Shown here: positions 36,611-48,200 of the stretch, in pieces
Numbering within the stretch: the stretch's first letter is position 1
Layout: each line of letters starts with the position of its first letter
Virus record (IMG/VR): IMGVR_UViG_3300042448_001840
Coordinates: 113,103 to 177,102 of that record
Source of the DNA: a virus
Length of the DNA: 64,000 nucleotides
Direction: 5' to 3' (one strand)
Notes under the pieces: generated by a model
Told to the model about the DNA's origin: nothing
The model's database searches: none
What the model saw: the letters and a program-made list of their open reading frames with translations, nothing else
Translations under genes and position numbers: made by a program

Positions 36611-38686
36611 TCATGAGTTTAGTCTAGACTCAAGTTCTTCTACTTTAGCTGATAACTCTTGAACTGCCTTAACTAAAAGTGGTATAAAATCCATTTCTTT
36701 CCACATTTTTGGTTTCCAAGCTGAAAAATCAAATGCTCCACCTGGTTGATCGTGTGGCAACGATGCGTCTGGAGATTCATAAACTGTTAGCAAGGGTTGA
36801 TCTTCAGCCATTTCTTCAGCTATAAAACCATATGATTTATTAAATTCATTTATTGCTTTAGCTTCTTCTGTCCAAGGTTCTCCAGTCCAAGGATCAACTT
36901 TATCAAAGGCATCTATGTTCCAATTGAAAACTCTTGGTCTAACTGTCTTTAAGATATCTAATGCGTCTGGTATATTTTCTATATTGTACTTGTATTCTCT
37001 TTTTGAAGAAGGAGAACATAATGCCTCTACTGAACCTGCGCCATGGACTCTTGCATTTGTACTGCTTCCAGTAGAATTAAAAACTCCACTACATCTATAT
37101 CTAAATCCTGCATCTATCTCAATATTAGTTGCCTGAATAAATCCACCTGTATCAACATATAGATCACCCAGGAGTATGGCAGATCCGCTTATGGTTCCAC
37201 CAAATAAACGATCTGCGCTTAATGTTCCAGCGGTAATTAAATCGGCGTTTATTGTGCCTGTCGTTATTCTATCTCCGCTAATTATGGTAGTGCCATTATC
37301 TATCGAAACTTGTATTTCTCCAGCTGTTATTTTTGTTTCAGCTAATGCATATGCGGTGTCTGCATCCGATTGCGCAGCAGTTGCGGCATCTTGTGCGGAT
37401 TGGATTAAAGATAATGTACTACCACCAGTAATGGTAACGTTACCCGTTATACTTAATGTTGAGCCATCCCAAGTTAATTTATCACCTAAAGAAAAGTTAG
37501 CTTGTCCACCAGAATTTTTACCAACAAAGAAAGCAGTGTTACCGCTAGCAAAAGTTCCGTTTCCGTAATACATTGTATTAGCAGATATTGTTAAGCCACC
37601 TATGAACCCATCTTCATATATCGTGACCCCAAATTCATCCACAAGATCTTGAGCTATATTGCCGACTTCTTCAGCGTCTACCACATCTGAGCCATCGCTA
37701 AGCTTCAATACACCTTGTACTGTCAATATGCTATTTGCCCATGTTAGCTTATTGCCCAAAGAAAACTTGTCAGTAGCATCAACATAGAATGCTGTATTCG
37801 CATCACTATAAAGACCTATGCCATCAACATTATTGGTTAAAAATATAGAAGCGTTTCCACTATTGTTTAAAGATGTCCTACCTGTTAAAGTGAGACTATT
37901 AGCCGTGACATCGCCAGTGTTAGTAACCCTAAATGGAGCCACTGAAAAGCTAGTGCTATTTGAACCGCTCCACATGTTTCCATTCGAATCAACATGGAAT
38001 GACGTCGCGTCTGATGTTCCTTGATCTTCGCCAATATCTAAACTAGACCTGATGCTAGCGTCATTAAACACAGCTTTTCCATCGCCACTTATCTTCCAAC
38101 CAGTTCCACCAAATGTAGTATTCGCTGCGGCATAGTTGTTAGATTTTAGAATGGAGTTAGCCCCAGACAAGGTTATTGTTTGTGCGCCTATTGTTCCAGC
38201 TGTTATTTTTGATGCAGTTAAGCTGCTGATATATTGGCTATCAATTAGCGGTGTTGATTGATCAGTTTGAGTTAAAGCTGTCCATGGACCAAGATTACCA
38301 GTCGTGTCTACTGATCTAACTCTGCCCCAATAAGTTTTAGCGACCGTGTCTGTACTGTTTGGTACCGCTACCGTAAAAACGTTTGCGGAACTAAAACCTG
38401 TTGAAGTAGCTGTCCCCGTGCCGGCACCATTGTCGTATAATTCATATTCATATTTGTCTATATCTAAATCATTACTAAAGTCAAAAACAAACATGACATT
38501 TTCAAATGATGCATATAGAGCTAAATTAGATATGGCGTCTGGTATCGTGGTATCTTTAGGAATTGAAACTAATATAGAATCTACGCTTTCTGAATAAGCG
38601 TTAATGTCGGTATTTTTGGTTCTGACACTAAATATATAATTCTTGCCTGGTTTTAAGTTTTCAATTTTTTTTATAATCTCAGCCAT
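36611..38686 (-). CDS. Tail fibre/spike with FN3 domain and S74 self-cleaving chaperone
   Basis: 691 aa. N-terminal FN3-like region (LKPGKNYIFSVRTKNTD; YWGRVRSVDTTGNLGPW), then a beta-helical repeat body (SLTGRTSLNNSGNASIF; ITGNVTITGGSTLSL; TAGTLSADRLFGGTI). The C-terminal peptidase S74 intramolecular chaperone has CSPSSKREYKYNIENIPDALDIL, VRPRVFNWN and SYGFIAEEMAED, ending in a coiled coil. S74 domains help trimer folding and cut themselves off. Overlaps the upstream gene by one base. Confidence 0.8.
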   Translation of the reverse strand: MAEIIKKIENLKPGKNYIFSVRTKNTDINAYSESVDSILVSIPKDTTIPDAISNLALYASFENVMFVFDFSNDLDIDKYEYELYDNGAGTGTATSTGFSSANVFTVAVPNSTDTVAKTYWGRVRSVDTTGNLGPWTALTQTDQSTPLIDSQYISSLTASKITAGTIGAQTITLSGANSILKSNNYAAANTTFGGTGWKISGDGKAVFNDASIRSSLDIGEDQGTSDATSFHVDSNGNMWSGSNSTSFSVAPFRVTNTGDVTANSLTLTGRTSLNNSGNASIFLTNNVDGIGLYSDANTAFYVDATDKFSLGNKLTWANSILTVQGVLKLSDGSDVVDAEEVGNIAQDLVDEFGVTIYEDGFIGGLTISANTMYYGNGTFASGNTAFFVGKNSGGQANFSLGDKLTWDGSTLSITGNVTITGGSTLSLIQSAQDAATAAQSDADTAYALAETKITAGEIQVSIDNGTTIISGDRITTGTINADLITAGTLSADRLFGGTISGSAILLGDLYVDTGGFIQATNIEIDAGFRYRCSGVFNSTGSSTNARVHGAGSVEALCSPSSKREYKYNIENIPDALDILKTVRPRVFNWNIDAFDKVDPWTGEPWTEEAKAINEFNKSYGFIAEEMAEDQPLLTVYESPDASLPHDQPGGAFDFSAWKPKMWKEMDFIPLLVKAVQELSAKVEELESRLNS

Positions 38687-39627
38687 TACAAAGTTGCTCC
38701 TGTGACGATTCTTCCTAATAATGAAGAACTTACTTCCTCTTTATTCAAAGTTAAATAATTATTTAAAGAAAAACTATATTTTTTTATATTTATTTTTCCA
38801 TCTGAAGATAGTATATTTTTTTCATAGTTAGAAACTATTTCAAATACATAGTTTTTATACGATAAATCTGTCTTAGAAAAGACTAGCGCATCTGTGCTTT
38901 TGTTTTGATTGTACAGATCAATTTCTTGCCAATCTAAAACAACTTTATTGTCTATATCTTGATCCGAACCATAGGCTGTGATTCTTATTCTGAACTTACC
39001 GTAGTCAGGACCTTTGTCAGAGTATATCTTTATGCTTGGTCCAGTAAAAGTTCCTATTAAAGAAGCCCCTGGATTTTTAGAAACACCAGAATCCCAATTA
39101 GACTCACTGTTGACAAATGATAAATTATAGTAATTATTTGAATTTAAATCCCTTATATATGAAGAAACATTTACATCTTCTTCAGAAGAAACAAATTGTG
39201 ATTCTGATTCTTCGCAAGCTTGATACTGATTATCTTGGGTTCTCTTTTTAATTAATTTTAAATTTGGAGTTTTATAATATAAACTATATTGTTTATTAAT
39301 ATCAATATCCTTTGAGTGATTTTCCGCTGCTTTAAAATATAAAAGATTATCAACAATTTGAGTTATTACCGGAGTTGAATCATAATTTTCAGAAGACTTA
39401 TCTTCATAAACAACTAAATAAGAATCTGGATCAACGGAAGCTGTTTTGGTAAAAATTGAACCTTCTTTATTTAAAGCGTAGTAAATGTCAACATCTAAAT
39501 TTTCTACATCAATAAAAAGCCAAGAATCTTTAACAATGTTTTCTTTAGCTATTGGAAAAGTTATTTTTTTCCTTAAATTAGGATAAACATAATTTCCATC
39601 TAAATCATAATATCTAAACCAAGCCAT
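38686..39627 (-). CDS. Structural protein, beta-rich
   Basis: 313 aa. MAWFRYYDLDGNYVYPNLRKK is followed by beta-sandwich-type strands (SWLFIDVENLDVDIYYAL; NNLYFKAA-type; GKFRIRITAYG; NYVFEIVSNYEK). It lies between two fibre or tail genes with a TAATG-type overlap. Not recognised beyond a likely tail or baseplate role. Confidence 0.55.
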   Translation of the reverse strand: MAWFRYYDLDGNYVYPNLRKKITFPIAKENIVKDSWLFIDVENLDVDIYYALNKEGSIFTKTASVDPDSYLVVYEDKSSENYDSTPVITQIVDNLLYFKAAENHSKDIDINKQYSLYYKTPNLKLIKKRTQDNQYQACEESESQFVSSEEDVNVSSYIRDLNSNNYYNLSFVNSESNWDSGVSKNPGASLIGTFTGPSIKIYSDKGPDYGKFRIRITAYGSDQDIDNKVVLDWQEIDLYNQNKSTDALVFSKTDLSYKNYVFEIVSNYEKNILSSDGKINIKKYSFSLNNYLTLNKEEVSSSLLGRIVTGATL

Positions 39628-39629
39628 AA

Positions 39630-41195
39630 TTAAACCTCATAAACAAAAACTTCATATTCGTGATTGACAGCAACATCGCCATCTTCTATCTCTATCGTTA
39701 TTACGGCATCAACGACCGGTATTCCACCATCTATTATATCCTGTTGTATGTTCGTAATCTGTATAGACTTAGCTTTAGGTACAACTACAGTAGTATCTGT
39801 TCTCACAATATCATAATCAATGTCTGTTGATTTAATTTTTTGGCTACCGTCATTACCCGTATGCGCGTGACCAGATAGTGAAACTCCGTCTATCTTCATG
39901 CCAGGATCAACGGAAATATTCCCAGTTATTGTTCCGCCATCTTTTAGTAAATATTGTGGGTGATGATTTTCAGTTAGGTTATGTAAGCTTGCATGATCAG
40001 AAATTAAATCACTTTGATCTTTATAAGTTATATGAGAATTCTTATATATTTCAGAATAATTATCTTCTGTTATTGTTTTGCGAATAACTTTTTTATTTTG
40101 TCCCTTAAATGAAAGTTGAAATATATAATTAGAATATCTTCTCTTTTGTTGAATTAGGTCTAACAATTTTTCTACTCTAGATCTTATAATTTGATTTCTT
40201 TGTATCAAGTCGCTGAGTATCATGCCGAAGTTTGCATTTATTACATTTGTGGCGATAACTAACTCTTCTGTTAAAGTTGGGAATCTAGATGCAAATGTTG
40301 TTGTATAGAAGTTTGCCTCCATAGGAGAAACTATCTTTGTTTTAAAATTTAGTGTTTGTGATAAATACCTATCATAAAAAATACTGCAGTTATCTACGTA
40401 ATCTCTTTTTAGATTATTTAATAAACTGGCGATTTCTTCGTTTAAAGCTTCTAGTCTAATCGAAAAAAATGCTTGGAATTCAACGGCTTGTTTTTCTGTA
40501 ATTTGATCCAGTTCGGAAGCTGTGATTTCTCCTGGTGATGAAGAGATCGATTTGACAATGCGTTGCGTGCATTGTGCTGCGACCTTTGCCCATGCGTCGA
40601 ATTGTACTGCAACTTCTTTTTGTGAGTCATCTTCATACTGCTCCTGGAAATTTATTAATATAAAATTTTTAATATAAAAAGCTTCATTTAACATTGCGTT
40701 TAATAAATTCCTATAATTTAACAAATAAGAAAAAACGCTTTGTGAACAAATTTGGTTAAACTCGGCTATAAATCTTCTGGCAACCGTAGACATAGATCTT
40801 TCGGCGTATTTATATTCTTCAAAGGAAACAAAATCTGGTTCCGGCAGTTTGACGTCGTTATATTTGCATAATTCCTCCCAAAGTTTTGTGTGACATTCTT
40901 CCATATTTGGAGTTAATTTTTGATCTAGATAAACTTTATATAATATATTATCTATGGACTTAATTGTTTCTTGAATGTAATTATATGTTTGAAAAGATTG
41001 ATTTTTTAAAAAGTTTAAATCAACTGTCATACTTGGTATTAAGCTGTAATCAAGATTTGTTGGGATACTATTAGCGTATTTATTTACAGTAATGTCGTCT
41101 CTTGTTTCTTCTTCAAAAAAAGATACGTCCGTTTTATAGCCACCAAATATGTCACTGGTTGGACCAAAATTATTTTCGATGTTGTTAATAGACAT
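39630..41195 (-). CDS. Large helical structural protein with fibre-like C-terminus
   Basis: 521 aa. Residues about 60-370 are long helices with frequent heptads (FLKNQSFQTYNYIQETIKSI; IASLLNNLKRDY; EKLLDLIQQKRRYSNYI). Residues about 395-465 have the fibre motif HASLHNLTENHHPQYLLKDGG, TITGNISVDPG, SLSGHAHTGNDG. Such H-x-x-L...HPQYLLK motifs attach or close tail fibres. Probably a tail or fibre-attachment protein. Confidence 0.6.
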   Translation of the reverse strand: MSINNIENNFGPTSDIFGGYKTDVSFFEEETRDDITVNKYANSIPTNLDYSLIPSMTVDLNFLKNQSFQTYNYIQETIKSIDNILYKVYLDQKLTPNMEECHTKLWEELCKYNDVKLPEPDFVSFEEYKYAERSMSTVARRFIAEFNQICSQSVFSYLLNYRNLLNAMLNEAFYIKNFILINFQEQYEDDSQKEVAVQFDAWAKVAAQCTQRIVKSISSSPGEITASELDQITEKQAVEFQAFFSIRLEALNEEIASLLNNLKRDYVDNCSIFYDRYLSQTLNFKTKIVSPMEANFYTTTFASRFPTLTEELVIATNVINANFGMILSDLIQRNQIIRSRVEKLLDLIQQKRRYSNYIFQLSFKGQNKKVIRKTITEDNYSEIYKNSHITYKDQSDLISDHASLHNLTENHHPQYLLKDGGTITGNISVDPGMKIDGVSLSGHAHTGNDGSQKIKSTDIDYDIVRTDTTVVVPKAKSIQITNIQQDIIDGGIPVVDAVITIEIEDGDVAVNHEYEVFVYEV

Positions 41196-41197
41196 AA

Positions 41198-43048
41198 TTA
41201 AAACATCTTTCTTTTACCGTTAGATATAACAGAACTTTTTTTTCTAAACTTAGTTGCAGCCAAACCATCATTTCTGCCAACTATTGCATACTTTGGTTTT
41301 TCTTCTTCATCTTGGACCGTATTAACCTTTGGCATGTAAAAGTCGTTAGAGAAAGTTTCGGTATTCATAGCATAGTTACCTTTTGAAAATTCTCCATAGT
41401 TTTGGGTTATAGCTAAAAGTGCTAACATTAAAGCGTCGTGCGCGTGGTCCATTGCGGTTCCGCTTGCTTCAAATATTGGTCTCCCAATTTGAGTTGTTCT
41501 TATCACAACATATGAAATTAATTGGAGATAAAGTTCTTCGTCCGATTCTGGAAAAACTATTTTTTCTTTTTCCAAGAACTGACGAAGATTATCTACCATG
41601 TACGGTTTTATTTCTTTTTTAACCAACATTTTTGTGTATGGGTCTCTCACCTCTATCGCCTCAGCAAAAGATACGCCTTTAACCTTTTCTTTAAGACCGG
41701 ATCTAGGATTCTCAACGCCATATTTGTGCAGTAGTTCGACCTGGACTTCTCCAAATCCTCTGTCAACATAAATATGTTTTGGTTTGAATATTTCGTTAAG
41801 CTCAAATATTCTGTCTACAGCTTTAGTTAAAGTATATTCAGACCTATCTATTTCTTCCCTATATGCCACTCTGGATCTTCCTCTAAATCTTGGATCCTCG
41901 TGGTTATCTGAGCATGCTTCAACAACAACTATGTTAGTCCCAGCTCCGTATTTGTCCCAGTCAACGCCTATAACATGGAAAGATCTTGCCGAAGTTATCT
42001 CTGGCTCATAAGTCCACGAAGGGCTAAGAAATGCTTTGTCCACAAATTTTCTTGGGTATACGCCTTCTGAGTCTTCGCCCCAGTCTGCTTCTATTTCATG
42101 GCGATAACCCATTTCGGTGTATTGTTCTCTAAACTCATCTTCTTGATCTTTAGAAAAATAAGGGTTGCAATATGATGGAAACCAAAATTCTTGGAACCTT
42201 TCAGACCTGCACCATTCCCAAAATTTTTCTCTTCTACCAGTTGGGGTAGAAGCACCAATCATCATTTTGTCTGGTTGATCTTCTGCAGTTTTCTGCAACA
42301 TAGCATACAATGCATCTAGGTCATCCGTATGCATGTAGTCCATTTCGTCTAACACAATCACGTGTGCTTCCTGACCACGAGCTACGTCTGACTTACCACC
42401 GGAACGCATACCAGATGTAAAGAATCTAATAGTTGAACCGTTAGAAAATTCCATCATAAATTGAGGGCTGCTAACTTTTCTTGTTATTGAATTCATAACA
42501 ACTTCGTTTTTGCCAGCTATTCTTCCAATTTCCTGGTAAATAAGTTCTACCTGTGTTTTCATTGGAGCAATAACAAGACACCTACCATCTTTATGCGTGT
42601 AACTGTAATGCAAAAGTGTAATGGCAAGTGTAAAAGTTTTCCCTAAACGACGACCAGCTCTTAATACTTTTCTTAATGATGGATCTCTTAGTATTAATAT
42701 TTGATAAACTCTAGGTTGAACCTGTAAAAAGTTTTTTGCCCAAACAACAGGATCTTTAGCTAAATGCATTTGCCTTTGTTGTTCGCCAGATATTCCAACA
42801 TCTAAAAGTTCTCTATCTATCTCAAATGGTTCATCAATTAAGAAAGATAATTCTCTATTAGTTAGAGGTCTTCCAGTTATGGGTGTCCCATCAGCCCAGT
42901 TAATGTGTTGTAGTTTATTTTCAAAAACCCATTCAATTCTATTAACCTGTTTAAACAATTCTATATCTTGATCTTTAATTAATTCTAAAAGATCTTCTCT
43001 AGAAAGTTTTTCTAGTCTTCTTCTAAATTCTTTAGTTTTATGATCCAT
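41198..43048 (-). CDS. terL: Terminase large subunit
   Basis: 616 aa. ATPase domain: PRVYQILILRDPSLRKVL, Walker A at about residue 131 (AGRRLGKTFTLAI), VIAPMKTQVELIY and Walker B with catalytic Glu (HVIVLDEMDYM), then MIGASTPTGRR (coupling motif). Nuclease domain: VIGVDWDKYGAG (first Asp), HIYVDRGFGE and DHAHDALMLALLA (last Asp). It cuts and pumps DNA into the prohead through the portal. No CGG codon. Confidence 0.9.
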   Translation of the reverse strand: MDHKTKEFRRRLEKLSREDLLELIKDQDIELFKQVNRIEWVFENKLQHINWADGTPITGRPLTNRELSFLIDEPFEIDRELLDVGISGEQQRQMHLAKDPVVWAKNFLQVQPRVYQILILRDPSLRKVLRAGRRLGKTFTLAITLLHYSYTHKDGRCLVIAPMKTQVELIYQEIGRIAGKNEVVMNSITRKVSSPQFMMEFSNGSTIRFFTSGMRSGGKSDVARGQEAHVIVLDEMDYMHTDDLDALYAMLQKTAEDQPDKMMIGASTPTGRREKFWEWCRSERFQEFWFPSYCNPYFSKDQEDEFREQYTEMGYRHEIEADWGEDSEGVYPRKFVDKAFLSPSWTYEPEITSARSFHVIGVDWDKYGAGTNIVVVEACSDNHEDPRFRGRSRVAYREEIDRSEYTLTKAVDRIFELNEIFKPKHIYVDRGFGEVQVELLHKYGVENPRSGLKEKVKGVSFAEAIEVRDPYTKMLVKKEIKPYMVDNLRQFLEKEKIVFPESDEELYLQLISYVVIRTTQIGRPIFEASGTAMDHAHDALMLALLAITQNYGEFSKGNYAMNTETFSNDFYMPKVNTVQDEEEKPKYAIVGRNDGLAATKFRKKSSVISNGKRKMF

Positions 43049-43050
43049 AA

Positions 43051-44457
43051 TTACCCAAAATGAGCTGCCATCATAGACGCTTCCGAACCCAATGCGCTTC
43101 TTGCATTTAACCTAGAATTTTGTATAGCCATAACGCCTCTTGACCTCGATGTAGCAGCTGCTTCAGTGTCTCTATATCCCATCCCAAACATAGGTTTACT
43201 AAATGATCCTTGTAAGGATTTTTCTGCGTCTCTAGCTAAGTTTATACCACTTTTGATTACTTCGCCACCCATTTTGCCAATATCATAAACTAAAGATGCT
43301 GTAGCTAATAAATTAAGCCCAGGGATAGCCATTGCTGCACCTCTTGCCCCAAGCACCTTCATGCCGGCTTTAGTGCTAAAGGCTTCCATCGTACCTTTTG
43401 CTCCAAGAGTTTTGAATGCACCTTCTTTAAGAATTTGTTTTGCAGCAGTTTCTCCTGCAAGTTTTTCTCCAGCTTTACCAGCAATTCCCTCTGTGCCTAA
43501 AGCACTAGTCATGTTGGCTATCGCCTTTTGAGCACCAGCGAAAGCTTCGCCTTCAAGCCCAGCTACACCAGCAAATCCTTGTGCTCCTCTAAAGTACCCA
43601 GACATATAGCGGGTACCTTTACCTGCCATAGAAGATGCCAATAGGTTTCCCCTAGCTCCAATCTCACCACTTCTTGCAGCCACCATTCCTTCTGATAATG
43701 CTGTTCCAGAACTTGTCATTCTTTCAAGCATCGGTATTCCAGCTGGAGACCCCATTGTCATTGTCGTCATTCGTGCATTATTCATTCCAGCCATTCTTTG
43801 TATACCGATATCTGATTGACTCAATCTTGACATGGCTCTTGCATTTCCGCTTAGCGCTTTACGTTCTAATAAATCCATTTTTCTTCCAGCGGTTATTCCA
43901 GAAAACAAACCAGGGCCAAGAAGAGCTTCATCTCTTGCCGTTCCACTTGCTTCTGCCAATTTTCCCAAAGGACCGAACCTTGCCTTAGAAAGAGGACCCC
44001 TTATACCTTGTGCGTAAGTGTACGTTCTTTGGTCTTCAGCAAATGCACTTAAGCTTGACATCCTTCTTAGTGCTCTAGGTCTAGCTGTTACAGTGTTAAC
44101 TCTTGCACCATAATAAATTGGTTGTCTTCCTGCTTCCCCTGCGAGTCTAGCTCCCCTTTTACCCCTTCTACCAAAAGAAAGAAATTGTTGTCCAGAACTC
44201 AAATCATTTGGGTCAAGACTCATTGCCCCACTTCTAAAAGCTCCATACCTTTGAGCCTTTTTGTCTACCCCAAACCTCGAGGCGTCGTCCATGAATCCGC
44301 CGCCAGCCATAATTGTTCTAGCACCACGGCCAGCCTGGAACCCAATACCCGCAGTTATCCCAGGAAGATTTTCTAACGTTCTTGCATACAGAGGAGTTTC
44401 AAGCATCTCGTCTTGAGTATAAGGCTTTGGCATTCCTGTCATTGGATCGATTGGCAT
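43051..44457 (-). CDS. Ala/Gly/Met-rich virion-type protein
   Basis: 468 aa, not recognised. Basic N-terminal half with many Arg/Gly (GFQAGRGARTIMAGGGF; SFGRRGKRGARLAGEAGR), then Ala/Gly/Met-rich segments with likely amphipathic or membrane-active helices (GTRYMSGYFRGAQGFAGVAGLEGEAFAGAQ is the type of region seen) and a hydrophobic stretch AAMAIPGLNLLATASLVYDIG. It lies just upstream of terminase with two similar low-complexity genes. An internal or ejected virion protein is a reasonable inference. Confidence 0.5.
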   Translation of the reverse strand: MPIDPMTGMPKPYTQDEMLETPLYARTLENLPGITAGIGFQAGRGARTIMAGGGFMDDASRFGVDKKAQRYGAFRSGAMSLDPNDLSSGQQFLSFGRRGKRGARLAGEAGRQPIYYGARVNTVTARPRALRRMSSLSAFAEDQRTYTYAQGIRGPLSKARFGPLGKLAEASGTARDEALLGPGLFSGITAGRKMDLLERKALSGNARAMSRLSQSDIGIQRMAGMNNARMTTMTMGSPAGIPMLERMTSSGTALSEGMVAARSGEIGARGNLLASSMAGKGTRYMSGYFRGAQGFAGVAGLEGEAFAGAQKAIANMTSALGTEGIAGKAGEKLAGETAAKQILKEGAFKTLGAKGTMEAFSTKAGMKVLGARGAAMAIPGLNLLATASLVYDIGKMGGEVIKSGINLARDAEKSLQGSFSKPMFGMGYRDTEAAATSRSRGVMAIQNSRLNARSALGSEASMMAAHFG

Positions 44458-45200
44458 TAGTAACTCTTCCTTGAATTATGCATTCCGAGAACTATATCTC
44501 CTGAAGCGTTTAATGCTTGAGCTGCTGCAAGTGAAGTGCTGTATGGGCTACTTGATAGTAGTTGTCTATTATCTCTTACTCTTGACATCGCCATGCCAGG
44601 CACTACAGCAGCGCCCCCGAGGCCGCCTATTGTTGCCCCGATTGCAGTTCCTATGGCTGCTTTTTTAAAACTTTTTCCATAGCCATAACCCAAACCACCT
44701 ATTGCCCCACCTAAAGCTGTCCCGATGCCTGCTGTAGCAAGATTTGCACCAACGGTAGGATCTGGACCATAAACACTTAAAGTCTCACTCATGCCACCGC
44801 CTGAAGCTCCAACCGCTGCTCCGATTGCCCCTGCTCCAGCAATCATAGTTCCTCTCCCCATGCCATACCCAGCTAATTTGCCAAGTTCTGCGCCTTTAGG
44901 TATTAACTTTGCTGCTGCCCCGCCACCAATTAATCCGCCAATTGCCATAGCTCCAAGGCCAAGGCCAACAGCACCAGCTGTACCGTGAGTCGCTGCTGCT
45001 CCCAAAAACCCACTAGACATAGGTCTCCCCATGAATGTTTCATCTGCATACGGATCGTTGAAGGCTGCATCTAAAACTGCTTCTTTAGCTGATGGGCCTA
45101 TACCTTTAGCAACACCGGCCAAACCAATTGCGCCCATAGCTAAGCCAGTCGTTCCGCCAAACTTACTTCCAACTTTTGCTCCAACATTTAATAAACCCAT
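44457..45200 (-). CDS. Gly/Ala-rich hydrophobic protein, possibly membrane-active
   Basis: 247 aa with repeated glycine-zipper-like hydrophobic helices (GTTGLAMGAIGLAGVAKG; GLGLGAMAIGGLIGGGAAA; IGTALGGAIGGLGYGYG; IGATIGGLGGAAVVPG). Such glycine-zipper runs insert in membranes or pack tightly. The start overlaps the stop of the next gene by one base. Together with its neighbours it may form part of an ejected internal protein set. No family recognised. Confidence 0.5.
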   Translation of the reverse strand: MGLLNVGAKVGSKFGGTTGLAMGAIGLAGVAKGIGPSAKEAVLDAAFNDPYADETFMGRPMSSGFLGAAATHGTAGAVGLGLGAMAIGGLIGGGAAAKLIPKGAELGKLAGYGMGRGTMIAGAGAIGAAVGASGGGMSETLSVYGPDPTVGANLATAGIGTALGGAIGGLGYGYGKSFKKAAIGTAIGATIGGLGGAAVVPGMAMSRVRDNRQLLSSSPYSTSLAAAQALNASGDIVLGMHNSRKSY

Positions 45201-45205
45201 TTAAT

Positions 45206-48200
45206 TTATCCTCCAAATAAATGAGCGTGTTTTTTTGAACTCATATTATGATGGCCAATTTTATTTCTATCCAAATTCCCAACAACTCCAGCAGTAACAA
45301 GCGGATCTCTTCTATATGAAGAAAGACTAGCTTGAGGTTGCATTGTTTGTCTCATCATTTCACCATTAGACACCTTTTGTGTTATTGGCTGTTGCTGTAT
45401 TGTTTCGTCGTAAATTTGGTTTTCTTTATGCTTACCATACATATAGTAACCAACTCCTGCTGCAAGTATGCCAGCACCAGTCCCATAAATTGATTTTTTA
45501 TTTTCTATAAAAAAGTTTAAAGCTTTATTTTCACCAAAACCAAGCCTAGATCTAGTCATAACTTTTCTAGCTTCTGCAGCCGTACCATCCTGGCTTAAAA
45601 TGTCTGCTGCTTTATTAAGCGAGTTAATGACACCCTTATTGGTTTCTTCCATTCTTCCGGAAACTCCAGCTGCTGCCAATGTTGCTTCATCGGCAAAAGC
45701 TGAAACCCTAACGGTATCGCCAACTACATCTAAGTGTGATGCTCTTTCTGTTATTAGTTTATCGTTGATTAAATCCCAGCCAGCTCTTAATAAACTCTTA
45801 ATTGTTCCTTCTGCCCTTTCTCCACTCTGAGTAGCGTATCCTATTCCTCCTTCTTGGAAGCTTGACGCCAAAACTGAAACTAAATGACCTTTATCTTTCC
45901 CAGATAAATCCATAGATGCTTGAAATTCTGCCCCTAAATTTTGGAGAGCTCTTACCTTACTAACACCTTCTTCTACTCCAACATCTGTTGCTCTTGCGGT
46001 GTGTGCTGCCAAAGCGTCATCTACAAGTTGCGCTGCTATTGCTTCATAATCTGTAGATTTTGCTTCTGAACCTAATTGCCAAAAAAGATTTATTGTATTT
46101 TGATTTTCATTATTTTTAAGTACGCTTAAAGAAACTTTTCCTTTTTGCATTGCGTTTTCGCCAATAGTAGATTTTATTGATTCACTATTTAATACATCTT
46201 GCAAAACTTCTGTTGGCAAAAATACTCTTGATCCAACTTCTATAGAAGATCCTGTTGAAGTTTTTAATCCGAGGTAAGCTTCTTTTTGTGCTTGGAAATG
46301 TGATACACCTGTTTCAGATAATATGTCCATATAAGAAGAATAATTTAGACTTTCTAATTGAGCTTTCAAAGATGCTTTTACTTCCTCACTTACTCCTTCT
46401 TGAGTAAGTTTATTTGCAATAGTTGTTCTAGCTAACTCTGCGTTAGCTTGTGTGCCTTCCGACATAATCGTACTAAATACTCTACTTTTTGCGTCGAGGA
46501 AATCATAACCGATTCCACTTTTACCAGCTGCTTTCGATGCATCTAGTGTTCTCACCAAATAGTCATCTAGGTTATTGACACCAAAACCGAGCTGGAAAGG
46601 CGCTTCTGCCGATCTTCCGCCTATGCTTATTTTTACTGCTTCAGATAAAGTTGGAGCAGAAGAAAAATTCTTATATACTTTTCCTATAGATCCGAGTATG
46701 CTTTCTTTGGTTATTTCTCCAGAAGCTGATTCCCCAACAGCTTGTGTTATTTTTCTTATTTCTTGTATTCTACTTTCTTGTCCATATGTAATGCCAAAGT
46801 TAGCAATTGAATTTATTGCGTCTGCATTACCAGCCCTTGCTGCGGCTATAGTTTTTCTAACCTCATATGCTCCTCTGTCTGCACTACCGCCCATGTAGTC
46901 CACAACGCCTTCTGGAGAATGTTGAACAAATTTAGCTTGAGTTGTATCATATCTAATGTAACCTTTTGTTACATCTTTATCTGCAAACATTGTTACACTT
47001 TTAGTTCCTTCATCTGTTAAAAGATAATTAAAAGTTGCTTCAGACAAATGTTGTACATCAGCTATATTTTTGGTTGGAACATTAGCGCTAGATCTATAAA
47101 TTTTTCTTCTCATATTGTCGGCTATTTGCTTTGCGTCTTCTGACAAAGCTTCGTATACGGAACTACTTCTTCCTCCTCCTGGCCTAGCCAATTGAAGTCT
47201 TTCCTTATCTGACGTTGTATATCTAAAAATAAAACTTTGCAAAAGTGTGTCATTATCTGCTAAGTGAGAACCTCTTTGCATTTTGTCAAGTAACATTTTT
47301 GCTGCTTCATCTCCGGCTTCTGCGTCTCTTACTATTCTAGCTGTGAGATCGGTATTTAAAGACATTGCTTCCACAGATGAATATGCTGCTCCGCCACCGA
47401 CTTTTACATCAGCCATTGTTTCTGGAGAATACATAAACTGCCTATGAAGTTCAGCTACTTTAGAATCAGTTCTTGTTATGCCAGTTCTTGCAAATTCATC
47501 ATCGACAGCTTTGTTAACTAAATCATTCATGTATGATCTATTATATTCTAGTGTGTCAACAAGTAAAGTTTCCCCACTTTTAATTCTAGAATGTAATCTT
47601 TCAATTGCAGCTTTTGCTTCAGAATGAGAAGAGTAACCCCCCATTTGTTTCATTGTTCCAGTTAACTTTTGAATATCAAAATTAATATTATGACCTGCAA
47701 TAACTGAATTGGATTCAACTAGATTATTGATTAATTTTACTCCTTCATCAAGAAAGTCTTTTCCACCATTTTCTGAACCAACAACTTTTCCAGAAGAAAA
47801 TAAGTTTACAAAAGGATTACCTTCTCCATACATTAACCCATTGAGTTGCGGTGATTTAAAGCTTGTATTTAATCCTGCTGATATCTTTCCACTGCTTGCT
47901 ATATCCGCTGTAGCCATTTGAACTATTTGTGAATTTCTAAATATTCCAGAAGTTTCAACGTCAAACATTTTTACTGATCTACCAGCAATAACTTCTGACA
48001 TATTCCTCAATACAGTTTCACCGGTTATTTCATCTATCTTAAACATCTGGCTTAAAGCTCTATGTCCCATAAGATTAGAAGTTCCAACATTAAATGCTTC
48101 AAAACCAGATTTATTTGGATTTACGTTAAACATTGTTCTATTCAAAACAACTTGAGCTGGATTCAATAATCCGTTCTTCTGTGTCTACGCCATATCTAAA